DNA from: Symbiodinium natans
Taxonomy: Eukaryota; Sar; Dinophyceae; Suessiales; Symbiodiniaceae
Assembly (NCBI GenBank): GCA_905221605.1
Contig: CAJNDS010000224.1
Coordinates: forward strand, 1,735,059-1,799,058
DNA length: 64,000 bases
Reading direction: 5' to 3'
Under the pieces are notes generated by a model, which was given only the letters and a program-made list of their open reading frames with translations, ran no database searches and had not been told where the DNA came from. Position 1 is the stretch's first letter. Each line of letters opens with the position of its first letter. This document shows, piece after piece, positions 32,801 through 42,454 of this stretch. The translations under genes and the position numbers were made by a program.

Positions 32801-35800
32801 TAAACCCTAAACCCTAAACCCTAAACCCTAGACATGACAAACCCCTTAGGACCTCAAGTCCCTGGGCCCTATCTCTTCGCGGGAGCTTCGCGATCTGGGC
32901 TGCCACCTGGCATTTTCTTAGGTTTCTTGGGGTCAGGGTTCAGGGTACACTCTTGAAGGTTCAGGGTTTAGGGTTTAGGGTTCAGGGGTTCAGGGGTTCA
33001 GGGGTTCAGTGATTTTGGGGGGTTGGGGCTTGGGGTTAGGCACTTAGGGTTGAAGTCTGAACGCTTGTAGGGCTTCTGGGTTGCGCCTGAGCCCGGTGAA
33101 GAATAAGGTCAACCCTACAGGGACTAGGACGTTGATGTCTGGTGTCCACGTCAAGGTTAAGACTATTTTCTGTCGGGTCATGATGAAGACAGCTCACGGA
33201 ATACAAAGGTTCGGGGAGCTTAGCACTCGATGCAACTAGGGGTCTAACAGTCCGGGTTTAGGGGCATAAGGTTTGTGGGGGGTTTAGGCGTTTAGGGGGT
33301 TTAGAACGCGGGCACCAGCGCCAGAATCGAAGACAGTTGTCGTCAGAGGGGATGAGGATGAGGAGTCGGGTATAACCCCAAGGGTCCATGTACCTTACTC
33401 TTATATATTTGGGCTGAAAATAGTACGTACTTTAAGGCCCAAGTCTTCCCTATTTCAGTACCATGGGACCCTTAGGGTAAGGAGGGCCGAGGTCCTCGAA
33501 GTCGGGCGATCACAAAGCCTCTGGTGAACAAACTCAAGGCGAAGGAGCAAGAGCTGTCTACCGACACCTGCAACTTGCACACTGCCTTGTACCGGGTTGA
33601 CCCTAAACCCTAGACCCTAAACCCTAAACCCTAAACCCTAAACCCTAAACCCTAAACCCTAAACCCTAAACCCTAAACCCCAAACCCTAAGTGGAGAGTC
33701 AGCTTTTTCAAAGCCAAGGCGGAGGCGGGGTCGGGGTTGTGTAAGCTCTGCTCGGGACAATGTGCGTTGCCCGTGTGGCCCAGCGTTGGTTGGAGCGGCC
33801 GGCTTCCCTGTGACCCAAAAACCTGAATCCTACAAGGAGGGGCCCCCCTTACTATGCTAACTTTGTAAGAATCTCTGCTGCAGACCTTGGCATGTGTCCA
33901 GGAATTATTTTTGTCATTTATTTGTCATTTTGTTGTCGTTTGCTGTTGTCATTTTGGTGTCATTTTTTAATCATTTTGTTGTCGTTTGATTTCAGCATTT
34001 TCTGCTTCGCTGGAGAAGTGTGATGGCCTGCATCATCATTGCTGTGTTCCTCAGAGGGCAAGTGCAGGACGGCAGGGAATAGTAGGCCGCGTTTCGGGTC
34101 AGATGTGCAGAGTTGCAAATTTTCATGGCATGTCAAAGGTTGTAGGGTTGTAGGACACTGTAGGATTGCAGGACAGTTCGGGGAAGCCGTAGGTCCGAAA
34201 CAGTAGGAAGGCAGCAATGGCAGATAGCTGGGATCTGGCTTTGCAGCAAGAATTGCCTCGCGATGGTAATACTAGCAGCAAGTGTAAAACAAGGTCACAC
34301 TCAACGGCGGAGGGGTCGGCAAATGACACAAAAATGACAAGCGAGACCGCGCAGGTGCCGGCACGTGACAAAAAAATGACTCCAAAATGACAAAAAAATG
34401 ACTCCAAAATGACAAAAAAATGACTCCAAAATGACAAAAAAATGACTCCAAAATGACAAAAAAAATGACACCAAAATGACAAAAAAATGACTCCAAAATG
34501 ACTCCCCGCTCGAGGCCTCTCCAATTTCCGGGCGTCCCCCCCCCCCCCCCCTCCCCCCCCCCCCCCCCCCCCCCCCTCCCCCCCCCACCCCCCCCCCCGC
34601 CCTCCCTCCCCCTCCCCCACCCCCTGCTTCTCGACCCCCCTCCCCCCGCCCCCCCCGCGCTATCCCCCCCCCCAATAGTGGTCGCCGGTTGTGTAGAGGA
34701 GCAGGAACTAGAACTGTTGCCAAGCATTGTTCTAGATTCAAGATTCTGTCGCGGAAGCCCTAACCTTCAAACAATCCGAACAGTAGCGGCGGCATAAACA
34801 CAGGATGTAATGACTGCCCTGCCAAACACAACGGCTGTAGGTCAGTATCCGTTCCTGAATAAGGCCCTTGCTAGCTATGCGTTCAAGAATACAGTAGAAT
34901 ATTACAAAAAAATGACAGTAAAATGACAACCCAAGAATGAAATGACAAAAAAAATGACATTAAAATAACAACCCAAGAATGACTCCGGAATGACTCCGAA
35001 ATGACAAGAAAATGACAAAATAATTATTTCATGATTTCCAAGATCTACAGGGCCCAGATTCTTACAATGCTAACTGTAGTTAAGGGACTTAAAACCTAAT
35101 TTAGGATCCTTATAACCCAATTTAGGGCTCTTGTAACTCCACTTATAACTAGGGGGCCCCTCCTTGTATGACCCAAAAACCCGTCCGACTATGGGACCCG
35201 AATGGCATTGATCTTCCTACATTACGGGGGTCATGGGAGTGTCTGGTGGAGCAGGGCTCCTTCCAACGGGTTGCTTGTGCAAGTTTCTGGGCTTCCTGGT
35301 CGCAGGGTGTCAGGTTTAGGTTGTGCCTAGCGTGGCCTTCACCACCCTAAACCCTAAGCCCTAAACCCCATACCCTAGTTAAGCCCTAAACCCTGAACCT
35401 TAAACCCTGAAACTGCAGGTACCCGAATCGGACCCGAATCCCTACGTTCGAAATCAAGCTATAGACTCCAAAGCCACGACGCCCCACCATGAGAGCTCCT
35501 GAAGGCCGTAGGGTTTGGGGTTTAGGGTTTCGGATTTGGGTTTAGGGCTTGGGGTTTGTGGTCTAGGGTTTAGGGTTTAGGGTTTGGAGTGTAGGCTTAG
35601 GATCTTGGGGTTTTTTTCGTAGACCAGCTACAGCTGCAACGTCCCTACTTCCTAGGTAGGATAAGGGGGACCCTTAAAAGGGAACCCCTTCTTAGCCGTC
35701 TTCTGGCTCTCTTAAACAGGGACCTTATTCAGAGGGTCTATATCCCCAATTAAGGGTCCCCCTAATCCTGGGGTTTAGGGTTTAGAGTTTAGGGTTTAGG

Positions 35801-38800
35801 GTTTAGGGTCCCCTACTACTTGCAGCACCCTCCGAGGCTGTGCGCGGGAACTCAAAGAGTCCGGGGACAGCGCCCTCGAATTGAGGCCAGGGTCTCGGGT
35901 CTAGGGTTTAGGGTTTAGGGTTTAGGGTTTGGGGTTTGGGGTTTAGGGGTTTAGGGCTTTAGGGGTTTAGGGGTTTAGGGTTTAGAGGAGCAGCAGTGCC
36001 TCAAGGTCGGGAAGAGCCACGATGACGAGAGTAGGAACTCTCTGGGCGAGAGGCTCCGGTACTACCAGGGCACGGCGGCCGGGTCTGAGCCACTGTGCGA
36101 GGCCCGCCTCGAAGGCGTCATCGTCTGCGAAGACGAACAGACTGCATTTTGGACGGAACAGACGGTGCACGCCCTGCTGACCACCTACCGGCGCTTCCTG
36201 GACTTCAGCGTGGTTAGGGATTCTCTAGTACCCCCCTAGTAGAATCCTCTACTGAGGCCTGTTCGTGTAAGGGGAACATCCCAACCCTAAACCCAAATCC
36301 CCCCTTCAACTCGACCCCACATATCTGCGAAATCTCGTAAACAGGGGGCCCTTACCTCTCAGGGTCAAGGGTTAAGGGTTTAGGGTTTAGGCTTGTTGGG
36401 TGAAAAGCTCCCAACGCTCACAGGAAATGTCGGGTTTTCAAACCCTATCGCCCTAAACGGAGAAAAAGGGGGGGGAGGCAAGCTCCAAATCTCCAAAAAC
36501 TGATCTTTTTTAAACCCCAAAACGTAAACCCTAGACGGGAAACTTTAGCAAACCTGACACCCTAAACCCTAAACCCTAAGCCGTAAAGCCTGGAGGGGAA
36601 AGCTTGTGGTTGGGAAACCTTCAGCCCTGAAAGAGGATCTTGCATGGGAGACGCAAGTCTTAAGGATCCATGAACCCATAGTATAGTTGCTAGTTGGGCC
36701 CAAAAGCGACTATAGAGGAACCCCTCTAAGGTCCAAGTATACCCTAAACCCTAAACCCTAAACCCTAAACCCTAAACCCTAAACCCTAAACTACATGCAA
36801 ACGTATCCTCGAAAATTGAGAGTTGATGTACAAGAGAAGATCTCGTGTGTGAAGCGCTAAGCCCCAACCCGTGAGTTGCCCCAAGGTAAGGGACGAGATC
36901 ACGAGACTTGTTTAGGGTTTTTGGGCTTTAGGGGTTTTAGGGGTTTCAGGGTTTAGGGTTCTAGGGGTTTTAGGGGTTTCAGGGTTTAGGGTTTTAGGGG
37001 TTTTGGGGGCGTTAGGGGTTTTAGGGGTTTTAGGGGTTTTAGGGGTTTCAGGGTTTAGGGTTTCAGGGTTTGAGGTTTGGGGTTTAGAGGGTTTTGGATT
37101 TTAGGATTTTAGGATTTATCAGACTCGCAGGTTGGCAGGCTTCAGTGGCCTGGCTTGATATTAGACCGCTCGCGTGGCCCAGGATCGATGTTGAGGGTTT
37201 TGGGGTTTTGGGCTTGGAGGTTGGGGCTTGGAGTTTGGGGTTTGGGTGTTTGGGGTTTGCAGGCATGAGGATGGAGTTCAAGCTTTTTTGTGTTGATTTT
37301 TTTTTTTTTTGGGGGGGGGGGGGGGCGACCGAGCAGCAGCCATGGCGGCTTGTGTCTGGAGTTGTCGAGAGTAAGTGATGCCCTATGAAAAACAACAGGT
37401 AATGAGTCTCGAAGGCTAAGACTTTAACTTTAGCTGCAAGCCCTAGACCCCGGGTTTAAGGTTTAGGGTTTGGGGTTTGGGGTTTGGGGTGGAACCCTTC
37501 AAAACCCAAACCCACGCCTCTGCTTGGGCTTTCCTGAGATGCCGCATTTTTGCCTTGCACCCCTGGTAGCTCCCAAGCCAACCGGGGATCCCTCAGCCCA
37601 TGGACTCGGAGGGGTTTGGGCCCCTTGGGGTTTGTAGGGTTTAGGGTTTGGGGTTTAGGGTATATAGGGTTTAGGGTTTAGATGATTTAGGGGTTGAGGG
37701 TTTAGGGTTTGGGGGGTTTTGAGTTTAGAGTTTTTTGGATTTAGGGTTTGTGGTTTAGGGTGTAGACTTTGGGGTCATGTTTTCAGAGCTTCGTGTTTAG
37801 TGTTAAGGTTCCTGGGTTGTGGTACGAGATGCGGTTTAGGGTTCAGATGAAGGTGCGTGGGTAGTTATGAGTAGGGATATAGGAAGCAACAATCAACCCT
37901 AAACCCTAGCCCTAGCCTCCCCAAAACCCTAAAGTAAATCTGGCTGCCCTGCTCGTAGACACCCAGCTACTTCGTAGCATTTTGGTGCCCTCGGCAGGCT
38001 TCGGGGTTTGGAGTTTAGGGTTACGGTTTAGGGTTTACATAGGGTTTAGGATTTAGGGTTTAGGGTTTAGGGTTTAGAGTTAGGGCCTAGGCTTAGGGTT
38101 GAGGGTTCCCCCTCACTGAGGCTACTTGCAGCTCAAAGAAGCTGGCTTCAGCGTGCGCGAGATCTGGGAGGCGCAAGTTCTAAGGACTTACTGTTGGTTA
38201 GTAGGGAAGGAGGGCATGAGGGACCCTACCTATATATATATATACCCTTTAAGGGATTGTTTAGGGACCCTACCTATATATACCCTTTAAGGGATTGTTT
38301 AGGGACCCTACCTATATATACCCTTTAAGGGATTGTTTAGGGACCCTACCTATATATACCCTTTAAGGGATTGTTCAGGGTCCCCCTTCATTCCCTACTA
38401 ACCAGCAGCCCCCACGTCCGAACCTTGATTCTAGGGTCCTTGAAAGACAGGGTTCATGGGGGGGTTGGGGTTAGGGTTTAGTGGGGGTTCTTGGGGGGGG
38501 GGGGTGGGTAACAAGGTGCCTAATTTCCGAATTTCCGAATTCATGACTAGGAAGTGCTTTAAGCTGAGATGGCGGCTTTGTAAGTCTGCAGGCACAAACC
38601 TTATCCCCAAAACCCCAAGAGCCCAAGACCCCTAAACACTGAACCTTTTAAATCCTAAACACTAAGCTCCTACATCCTAAGACCCTATAATTCGTATAAA
38701 CCCTATAAACCCTCCAAACCCTTTAGACCACATAAACGCCATAAACCATAAACAAAGTCCTCAAGACCCTATAACACCCAAACCCCCAACCCGATGAACC

Positions 38801-40812
38801 CAAACCCCTAAAGCCCTAAAACCCAAAAACCCCGAACCCCAAACCCTATAAGCCCTGAAACCGTCGAATCCCTAAACCCCTACTGCCCCTACTCCCTAGA
38901 ACCCCGAAAACCCTGCACTCTCGCCCTGACCCTAAACCCCAAAACCCCAAACGCCTTAAACCCCCCAAAAACCCTAAAGCCGAAACCCGAAACCCTAGAA
39001 CCCCATAAAATCCCCCTCAACCCGTAAACCCGAAACCCTAACCCCCTAAACCCCTAAAGCCCCAAAACCCCTCAAGCCCCCTGAAACCCCCCAAGACCCC
39101 TGATTGCCAGGCCGGCTGCCCAGCGCGGGCGCTGAGCTTCTTTGGCTTCAAAGCACATGACTTCCGTGAGTCAGGCGCGGCACCAGGGTAGCAAAGTACG
39201 TGGAGGTAGGGTTTTAGGGTTTGGGGTTTGGGGGTTTATTGGGTGATTTTAGGGCTTCTGGCCACGAATGTTGCCAAATGTTTTTTTGTCTTTTTGCGGG
39301 GGTTCATAGCCCACTGACACTATACATGATAAGGGCCCATGGTTCCAACCTTAGAAATAAGAAGGTCTGGGGATCGAAAGCCCTAAAACAAGAGTCCTTA
39401 ACCTCTAAACCTTAAACCCTAAACCCTAAACCACCCAAAACCCCAAATTGATCTTTGGGGAGTTTCACCAGCAAATCCATGAGCTGGTCTTTCGGAAAGG
39501 CTTTTAGGGGCCTTTGAGTTCAGGATTGCCGGACTTAAAGTTGCAGGGGCAGGGTTTAGGGCTTAGAGTTTAGGGTTTAGGGTTTAGGGTTTAGGGTTTA
39601 GGATTTAGGGTTTAGGGTTTAGGGTTCAAGGATTAGGGTTTAGGGTTTAGGGTCGCGCTTGCTTTGTGCCAGGCATGGACCTAATCCAGCTCAAGGAGGC
39701 GCCATTTTGGGGCGTGGGAGACGTGGAGCCTCCCCACCCTAACCCCCCGGTGCCCGAGGAATAGGAAGAGTTTAGGGTTCAGGGTTTCGGGTTTAGGGCT
39801 TGATTAGGGTTTAGGGTTTAGGGTTTAGGGTCTAGCGTGTAGGGTTTAGGGTTAGGGTTTAGGGTTTAATTAGGGTTTAGGGTTTAGGGTTTAGGGTTTA
39901 GGGTTTAGGGTTTAGGGTTTAGGGTTTAGGGTTTATGCCTCAGCGCTAGAGGTTTCATGTGTAGTGGAAAGTAGGTTAGGAAAGGCCAAAATGTTGTAGG
40001 AGGCCCTCTGGAGGTTGTCAGGGGCTACTTGGGGCTTTAGGGTTTAGGGTTTAGGGTTTTAGGTCTTCAGCTTCAGGTTTTCTTGTGTTTCAGGGTTTTT
40101 GGTTTGTAGGGTTTTAAAGGTTTAGGGTTTAGGGTTTGAGGTGGCTCTTTTCAGAATGGGAGGACTTTAGCTTTGGGGAGGGACCGTGCGTGGGCCTGTC
40201 AAGGCTGGTTTCTCCGTTTGGCAGCTTCTTCATGCCCCTTGGGACCTGCTTTGCATACTTGCTTTGTAGGGTTCTTAAGGGAGGGGGGGGTGGGGGGGTT
40301 TTCATGGGGGGTAGGTACCTAGGGAAGCTTAGGGAGCCTTAGGGAGTGGTAGGGAGTATTCGGGAACCTTGGGCTACCCCCACTCACCCCAAACCCTAAA
40401 CCCTAAACCCTAAACCCTAAACCCTAAGCCCTTGAACCCCCCTCCCTGAAGAACCCAATGCTTGTGCGGGTCGGCGCTCTAAGTGTGTTCTAGGATCCTG
40501 CTTCTCGGGCTGGGGCCAACCCCTGCACCCTAAACCCTAAGGGTAGGGTTTAGGGTTTCGCTTCGGGTTTGGGGTGTAGGGTTTAGGGTTTAGGGTTTAG
40601 GGTTTAGGGTTTAGGGTTTAGGGTTTAGGGTTTAGGGTTTAGGGTTTAGGGCTAGGGTTTAGGGTTTAGGGTTTAGGGTTTAGGGTTTAGGGTTTAGGGT
40701 TTAGGGTTTAGGGTTTAGGGTTTAGGGTTTAGGGTTTAGGGCTTCCTTTTCACTACAGCATTCCAAGGCCGGCTACTCCAAAGAGGAGGTGGTGGCGCTC
40801 GGCCTGCTCGGG
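29879..40812 (+). CDS. Decapeptide-repeat (ELKxAG type) protein, many tiny exons
   Basis: Short exons encode units of about 8-10 residues of the form G-(F/Y/C)-x-x-x-E-L-(K/Q/R)-x-(A/L), a repeat style I know from dinoflagellate and other protist proteins; function unknown. Best exons: 29879-29929 (GLEAKELKGLL), 30240-30282 (GHSLTELKNAG), 30816-30845 (FEATELQKLG), 31924-31961 (VDTLQAVGYPAR), 32886-32909 (LRDLGCHL), 35837 to about 35874 (CARELKESGDSAL), 38132-38170 (LKEAGFSVREIWE), 39111-39176 (AGCPARALSFFGF...FRESG), 39463-39499 (FHQQIHELVFRK), 39673-39698 (MDLIQLKE), 40768-40812 (AGYSKEEVVALGLLG). Junctions within 30240-32909 and within 38132-40812 agree in phase; most donors are GC. The frame meets TGA at 40813, which may be the true stop, unless the GT at 40812 is a donor. 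Start and the 33-38 kb part are unresolved. Confidence 0.7.
29964..30070 (+). repeat. Telomere-like array (TTTAGGG)n
   Basis: About fifteen units beginning about 35 nt after the exon, with degenerate units to 30145. The same intron ends with a CCCTAAA array (30207-30231) just before its acceptor. Confidence 0.95.
30683..30815. mobile_element. Introner-like element, family E, copy 2, with internal telomere array
   Basis: The left part GAGTAGGTAGCCTGTAACAT and the right part GGATACTGGACAACTAAG match the family E introns at 7784 and 56709. The middle is replaced by about eight CCCTAAA units (30726-30785). It forms the 3' end of the intron 30283-30815. Confidence 0.8.
31981..32171. repeat. Inverted-repeat element, family B, copy 3
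   Basis: TACTGTTGGTGAGTAGGGAA faces CCCTCCCTACTAGCCAACAG. The middle has three tandem CCTTAAAGGG(G/C)ATATGTAG-type units. It starts 20 nt after a GC donor of the decapeptide gene. Confidence 0.8.
33380..33477. repeat. Inverted-repeat element, family D, copy 3
   Basis: AAGGGTCCATGTACCTTAC faces CAGTACCATGGGACCCTTAG, with TTTAAGGCCCAAGT in the right half. Confidence 0.75.
33515..33600 (+). CDS. Probable exon, charged helical segment
   Basis: A frame with G/C third positions reads KPLVNKLKAKEQELSTDTCN and then LHTALYR, a helical charged segment. It lies between exons of the decapeptide gene but has no repeat motif. Edges are not resolved. Confidence 0.4.
33605..33690 (-). repeat. Telomere-like array (CCCTAAA)n
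   Basis: About twelve units, with CCCTAGA and CCCCAAA variants at the edges. Confidence 0.93.
34369..34503. repeat. Tandem ATGACTCCAAAATGACAAAA repeat
   Basis: About six 21-22-bp units inside the 1.34-kb element. On the minus strand it reads as a Phe/His/Val-rich frame that is not a real gene. Confidence 0.9.
34537..34672. repeat. Long C-rich tract
   Basis: C runs with sparse T, A and G, inside the 1.34-kb element. Source of Gly-rich minus-strand frames. Confidence 0.93.
35656..35776. repeat. Inverted-repeat element, family I, copy 1
   Basis: CCTAGGTAGGATAAGGGGGAC faces GTCCCCCTAATCC. The inner motif TCTGGCTCTCTTAAACAGGG and CCTTATTCAGAGGGTCTATA recur in a second copy at 48246-48376. Confidence 0.7.
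35985..36215 (+). CDS. Probable large exon, unknown protein
   Basis: About 75 codons stay open with roughly 85% G/C third positions. Segments read CLKVGKSHDDESRNSLGERL, LCEARLEGVIVCEDEQTAFW and VHALLTTYRRFLDFS. The minus strand is also open for 62 codons, but codon bias favours +. It carries no decapeptide repeat although it lies within that gene's span, so it is either a domain of that protein, a nested gene, or a sign that there are two genes. I do not recognise the family. Confidence 0.55.
36217..36281. repeat. Palindromic element, family C, short copy
   Basis: GGGATTCTCTAGTACCCCCC and GTGTAAGGGGAACATCCC match the inner and right parts of family C. It abuts the exon before it, with GTTAGG as a possible donor. 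Confidence 0.6.
36660..36741. repeat. Family D element, copy 4, cut by a telomere-like array
   Basis: AAGGATCCATGAACCCATAG at the left and AAGGTCCAAGTATACC near the right; the expected right end is replaced by CCCTAAA units (36738-36790). Confidence 0.65.
38188..38407. repeat. Inverted-repeat element, family B, copy 4, with internal tandem repeat
   Basis: TTACTGTTGGTTAGTAGGGA faces TCCCTACTAACCAGCAG. Between them a unit of about 40 bp (GGACCCTACCTATATATACC then CTTTAAGGGATTGTTTAG) is repeated four times. The unit is itself partly palindromic. In the intron 38171-39110. Confidence 0.85.
38580..39100 (-). repeat. Degenerate CCCTAAA tract
   Basis: About 500 nt of decayed CCCTAAA/CCCTATAAA/CCCGAAA units filling the 3' part of the intron up to the TGATTGCCAG acceptor. 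No exon seen. Confidence 0.75.
39877..39935 (+). repeat. Telomere-like array (TTTAGGG)n
   Basis: About eight perfect units, part of a longer tract from 39780. Confidence 0.95.
40578..40741 (+). repeat. Telomere-like array, one of the longest in the window
   Basis: About 23 TTTAGGG units with a single GGGCTAGGG defect, ending 26 nt before an acceptor of the decapeptide gene. Confidence 0.96.
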
Positions 40813-42293
40813 TGAATCCACCTTTTGAGCTTAGGGTTTGCGGTTTGGGGTTTAGGGTTTAGGGTTTAGGGTTTAGGGTTTAGGGGTTTAGGGTTTAGGG
40901 TTTAGGGTTTAGGGGGTTTAGGGTTTGGGGTTGCAGGGCTCGATGAGTTTCACTGCTGTGTTTGGCCTGCATCTTGCGCTGCGGCTCTCACACACACAGA
41001 GACACTCCTGCGGGTTAGCGGTTGCTACCAGGGGAGTCCATCACCTTAAACAACCCACCGAGCACATCTTAGGGTTTAGGTCTAGGGCTTTTGGGGTTTA
41101 GGGTGTAGCGGTGTAGCGTTCCTAAACCATCAACCTTAAACCCTAAACCCTACACCCGTTTGGGGTGTAGGTTTTGTTTTTTTTTTTCGGGTGTTCGGGC
41201 TGGAACCTCGGCCCCCTGAACCCTGCCTAGAGCAACCTTTGTGCCCGGAAAATGTTCGACCATTCGTGGTTGCAGATTTCCCCTACATTACCCTGAGGCT
41301 CTAAGGACTCTCATTTTAGGGCTTTTGGGCCCAAAGGCCCTCCTTGTACAAGGCATCTGGGCTATTTTGAGCCTAAGGGTTACTTAGGCGACTGTAGGCC
41401 CCACCCCCTAAACTCTAAGTTATTTTACTTCGAACATCCCACCCTCTCTGGGTAGAGATACTCTGGGGTCAGGCACTCCAGGGACACTTTGGGGGCTGGG
41501 CACTCTTAGGGACACTCTGGGGTTGGGCGCTCCAGGGACATTCTGGGGTTGGGGCCTTCTGGGGTTGGGCGAGGAGTAGACCGGGCAAGGAGAAGTAGAC
41601 CAGGCGAGGAGAAGAGTTGAGTTACAAAACTCGAACAACCCCACACCGAGGGTGGGTTTAGGGTTGAGGGTTTAGGGTGGAGTTGCCGCAGCGAAGCCAG
41701 TCGCCGCATCATCCATCGGTGGGGGTGATCTAGGTCTGCTGTTTTTGGCGAGCGCGACTGCTCTGAGCAGAAAAATGGTGTCTCACCCAGCCCGAAGCCC
41801 TCAAACCCTGATGCCATAAACCAGAAGCACCAAAAGAAACGAGACCCGAGCATCGGTAAGAGTTTTTCCCCACACTCCAGGAATCTCCCAACACCATCGG
41901 AGAAGCAGACAGAGTTTGCCTGAGTCCACCTGATGTTTGTGACGCTTCAAACTGGCTTCTGCGCAGCAGGGGGAGTCACATATAGCAGAGTAGAGCAGAG
42001 TAGAGCAACCCTGTAAATGGAAACACAGCTAACGAGTGTATCTGGTTACTTGGAGTAAAGCCTAGTGTTGAGGAGGTCGCACGCATGCCAGGACCCTGCG
42101 GACGCTGAAGTCTGCTTGGTCGGCACAATTTGACACTTGGAAGCAAAGAAGGGCTTTGGATTTAGGGTTAGGGAACCCCAAACCCTAAACCCGAAACCCT
42201 AAACCCTAAACCTTCCCCCAAACGCTGAAGACACGCTGTCGATCATGTTACATACATCTTGAGGGAGCTTCCAAGGCCCCGAACCCTCGATTA

Positions 42294-42454
42294 CTGGCTG
42301 GTTCTTAGTGGGGAATGAGGGAATGAGGTACCCTATCTAATCCCTTAAAAGGGTATATGTAGAGGGGCCTCCCTAAACCCTAAACCCTAAAATGTAATCC
42401 CTTAAAGGGTATATGTATAGGGCCCTAACTCCCTCATTCCCTACTAAGAATCAG
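42294..42454. repeat. Family B element, copy 5, with telomere units in the loop
   Basis: CTGGCTGGTTCTTAGTGGGG faces TCCCTACTAAGAATCAG. Two CCCTAAA units sit between the two TCCCTTAAA(A)GGGTATATGTA half-units (42372-42390). Confidence 0.82.

Larger units (their letters stand above)
33831..35168. mobile_element. 1.34-kb inverted-repeat element with internal TGAC-rich repeats
   Basis: The left end TACAAGGAGGGGCCCCCC and the right end GGGGGCCCCTCCTTGTA are inverted copies. Pairing resumes further in: CTATGCTAACTTTGTAAGAA against TTCTTACAATGCTAACTG, then GTCATTT/TTTGTC-rich DNA (33905-33990) against AAATGACAA-rich DNA (34900-35035). The right arm has about 70 extra bp (35084-35150), itself a small palindrome. 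The 12-mer GACCCAAAAACC lies at 33812-33823 and again at 35170-35181, a possible target duplication (7 bp offset on the left). No transposase frame is visible, so it would be non-autonomous. It lies within an apparent intron of the decapeptide gene. Confidence 0.75.

Noticed and set aside
34123-34741. Minus-strand frames of 146-165 codons with Phe/His/Val and Gly repeats
   Set aside because: They translate the TGAC-rich tandem repeat and the C tract of the 1.34-kb element.
35982-36170. 62-codon minus-strand frame opposite the 36-kb exon
   Set aside because: The + strand has much better third-position bias and all other genes are on +; kept only as a less likely alternative.
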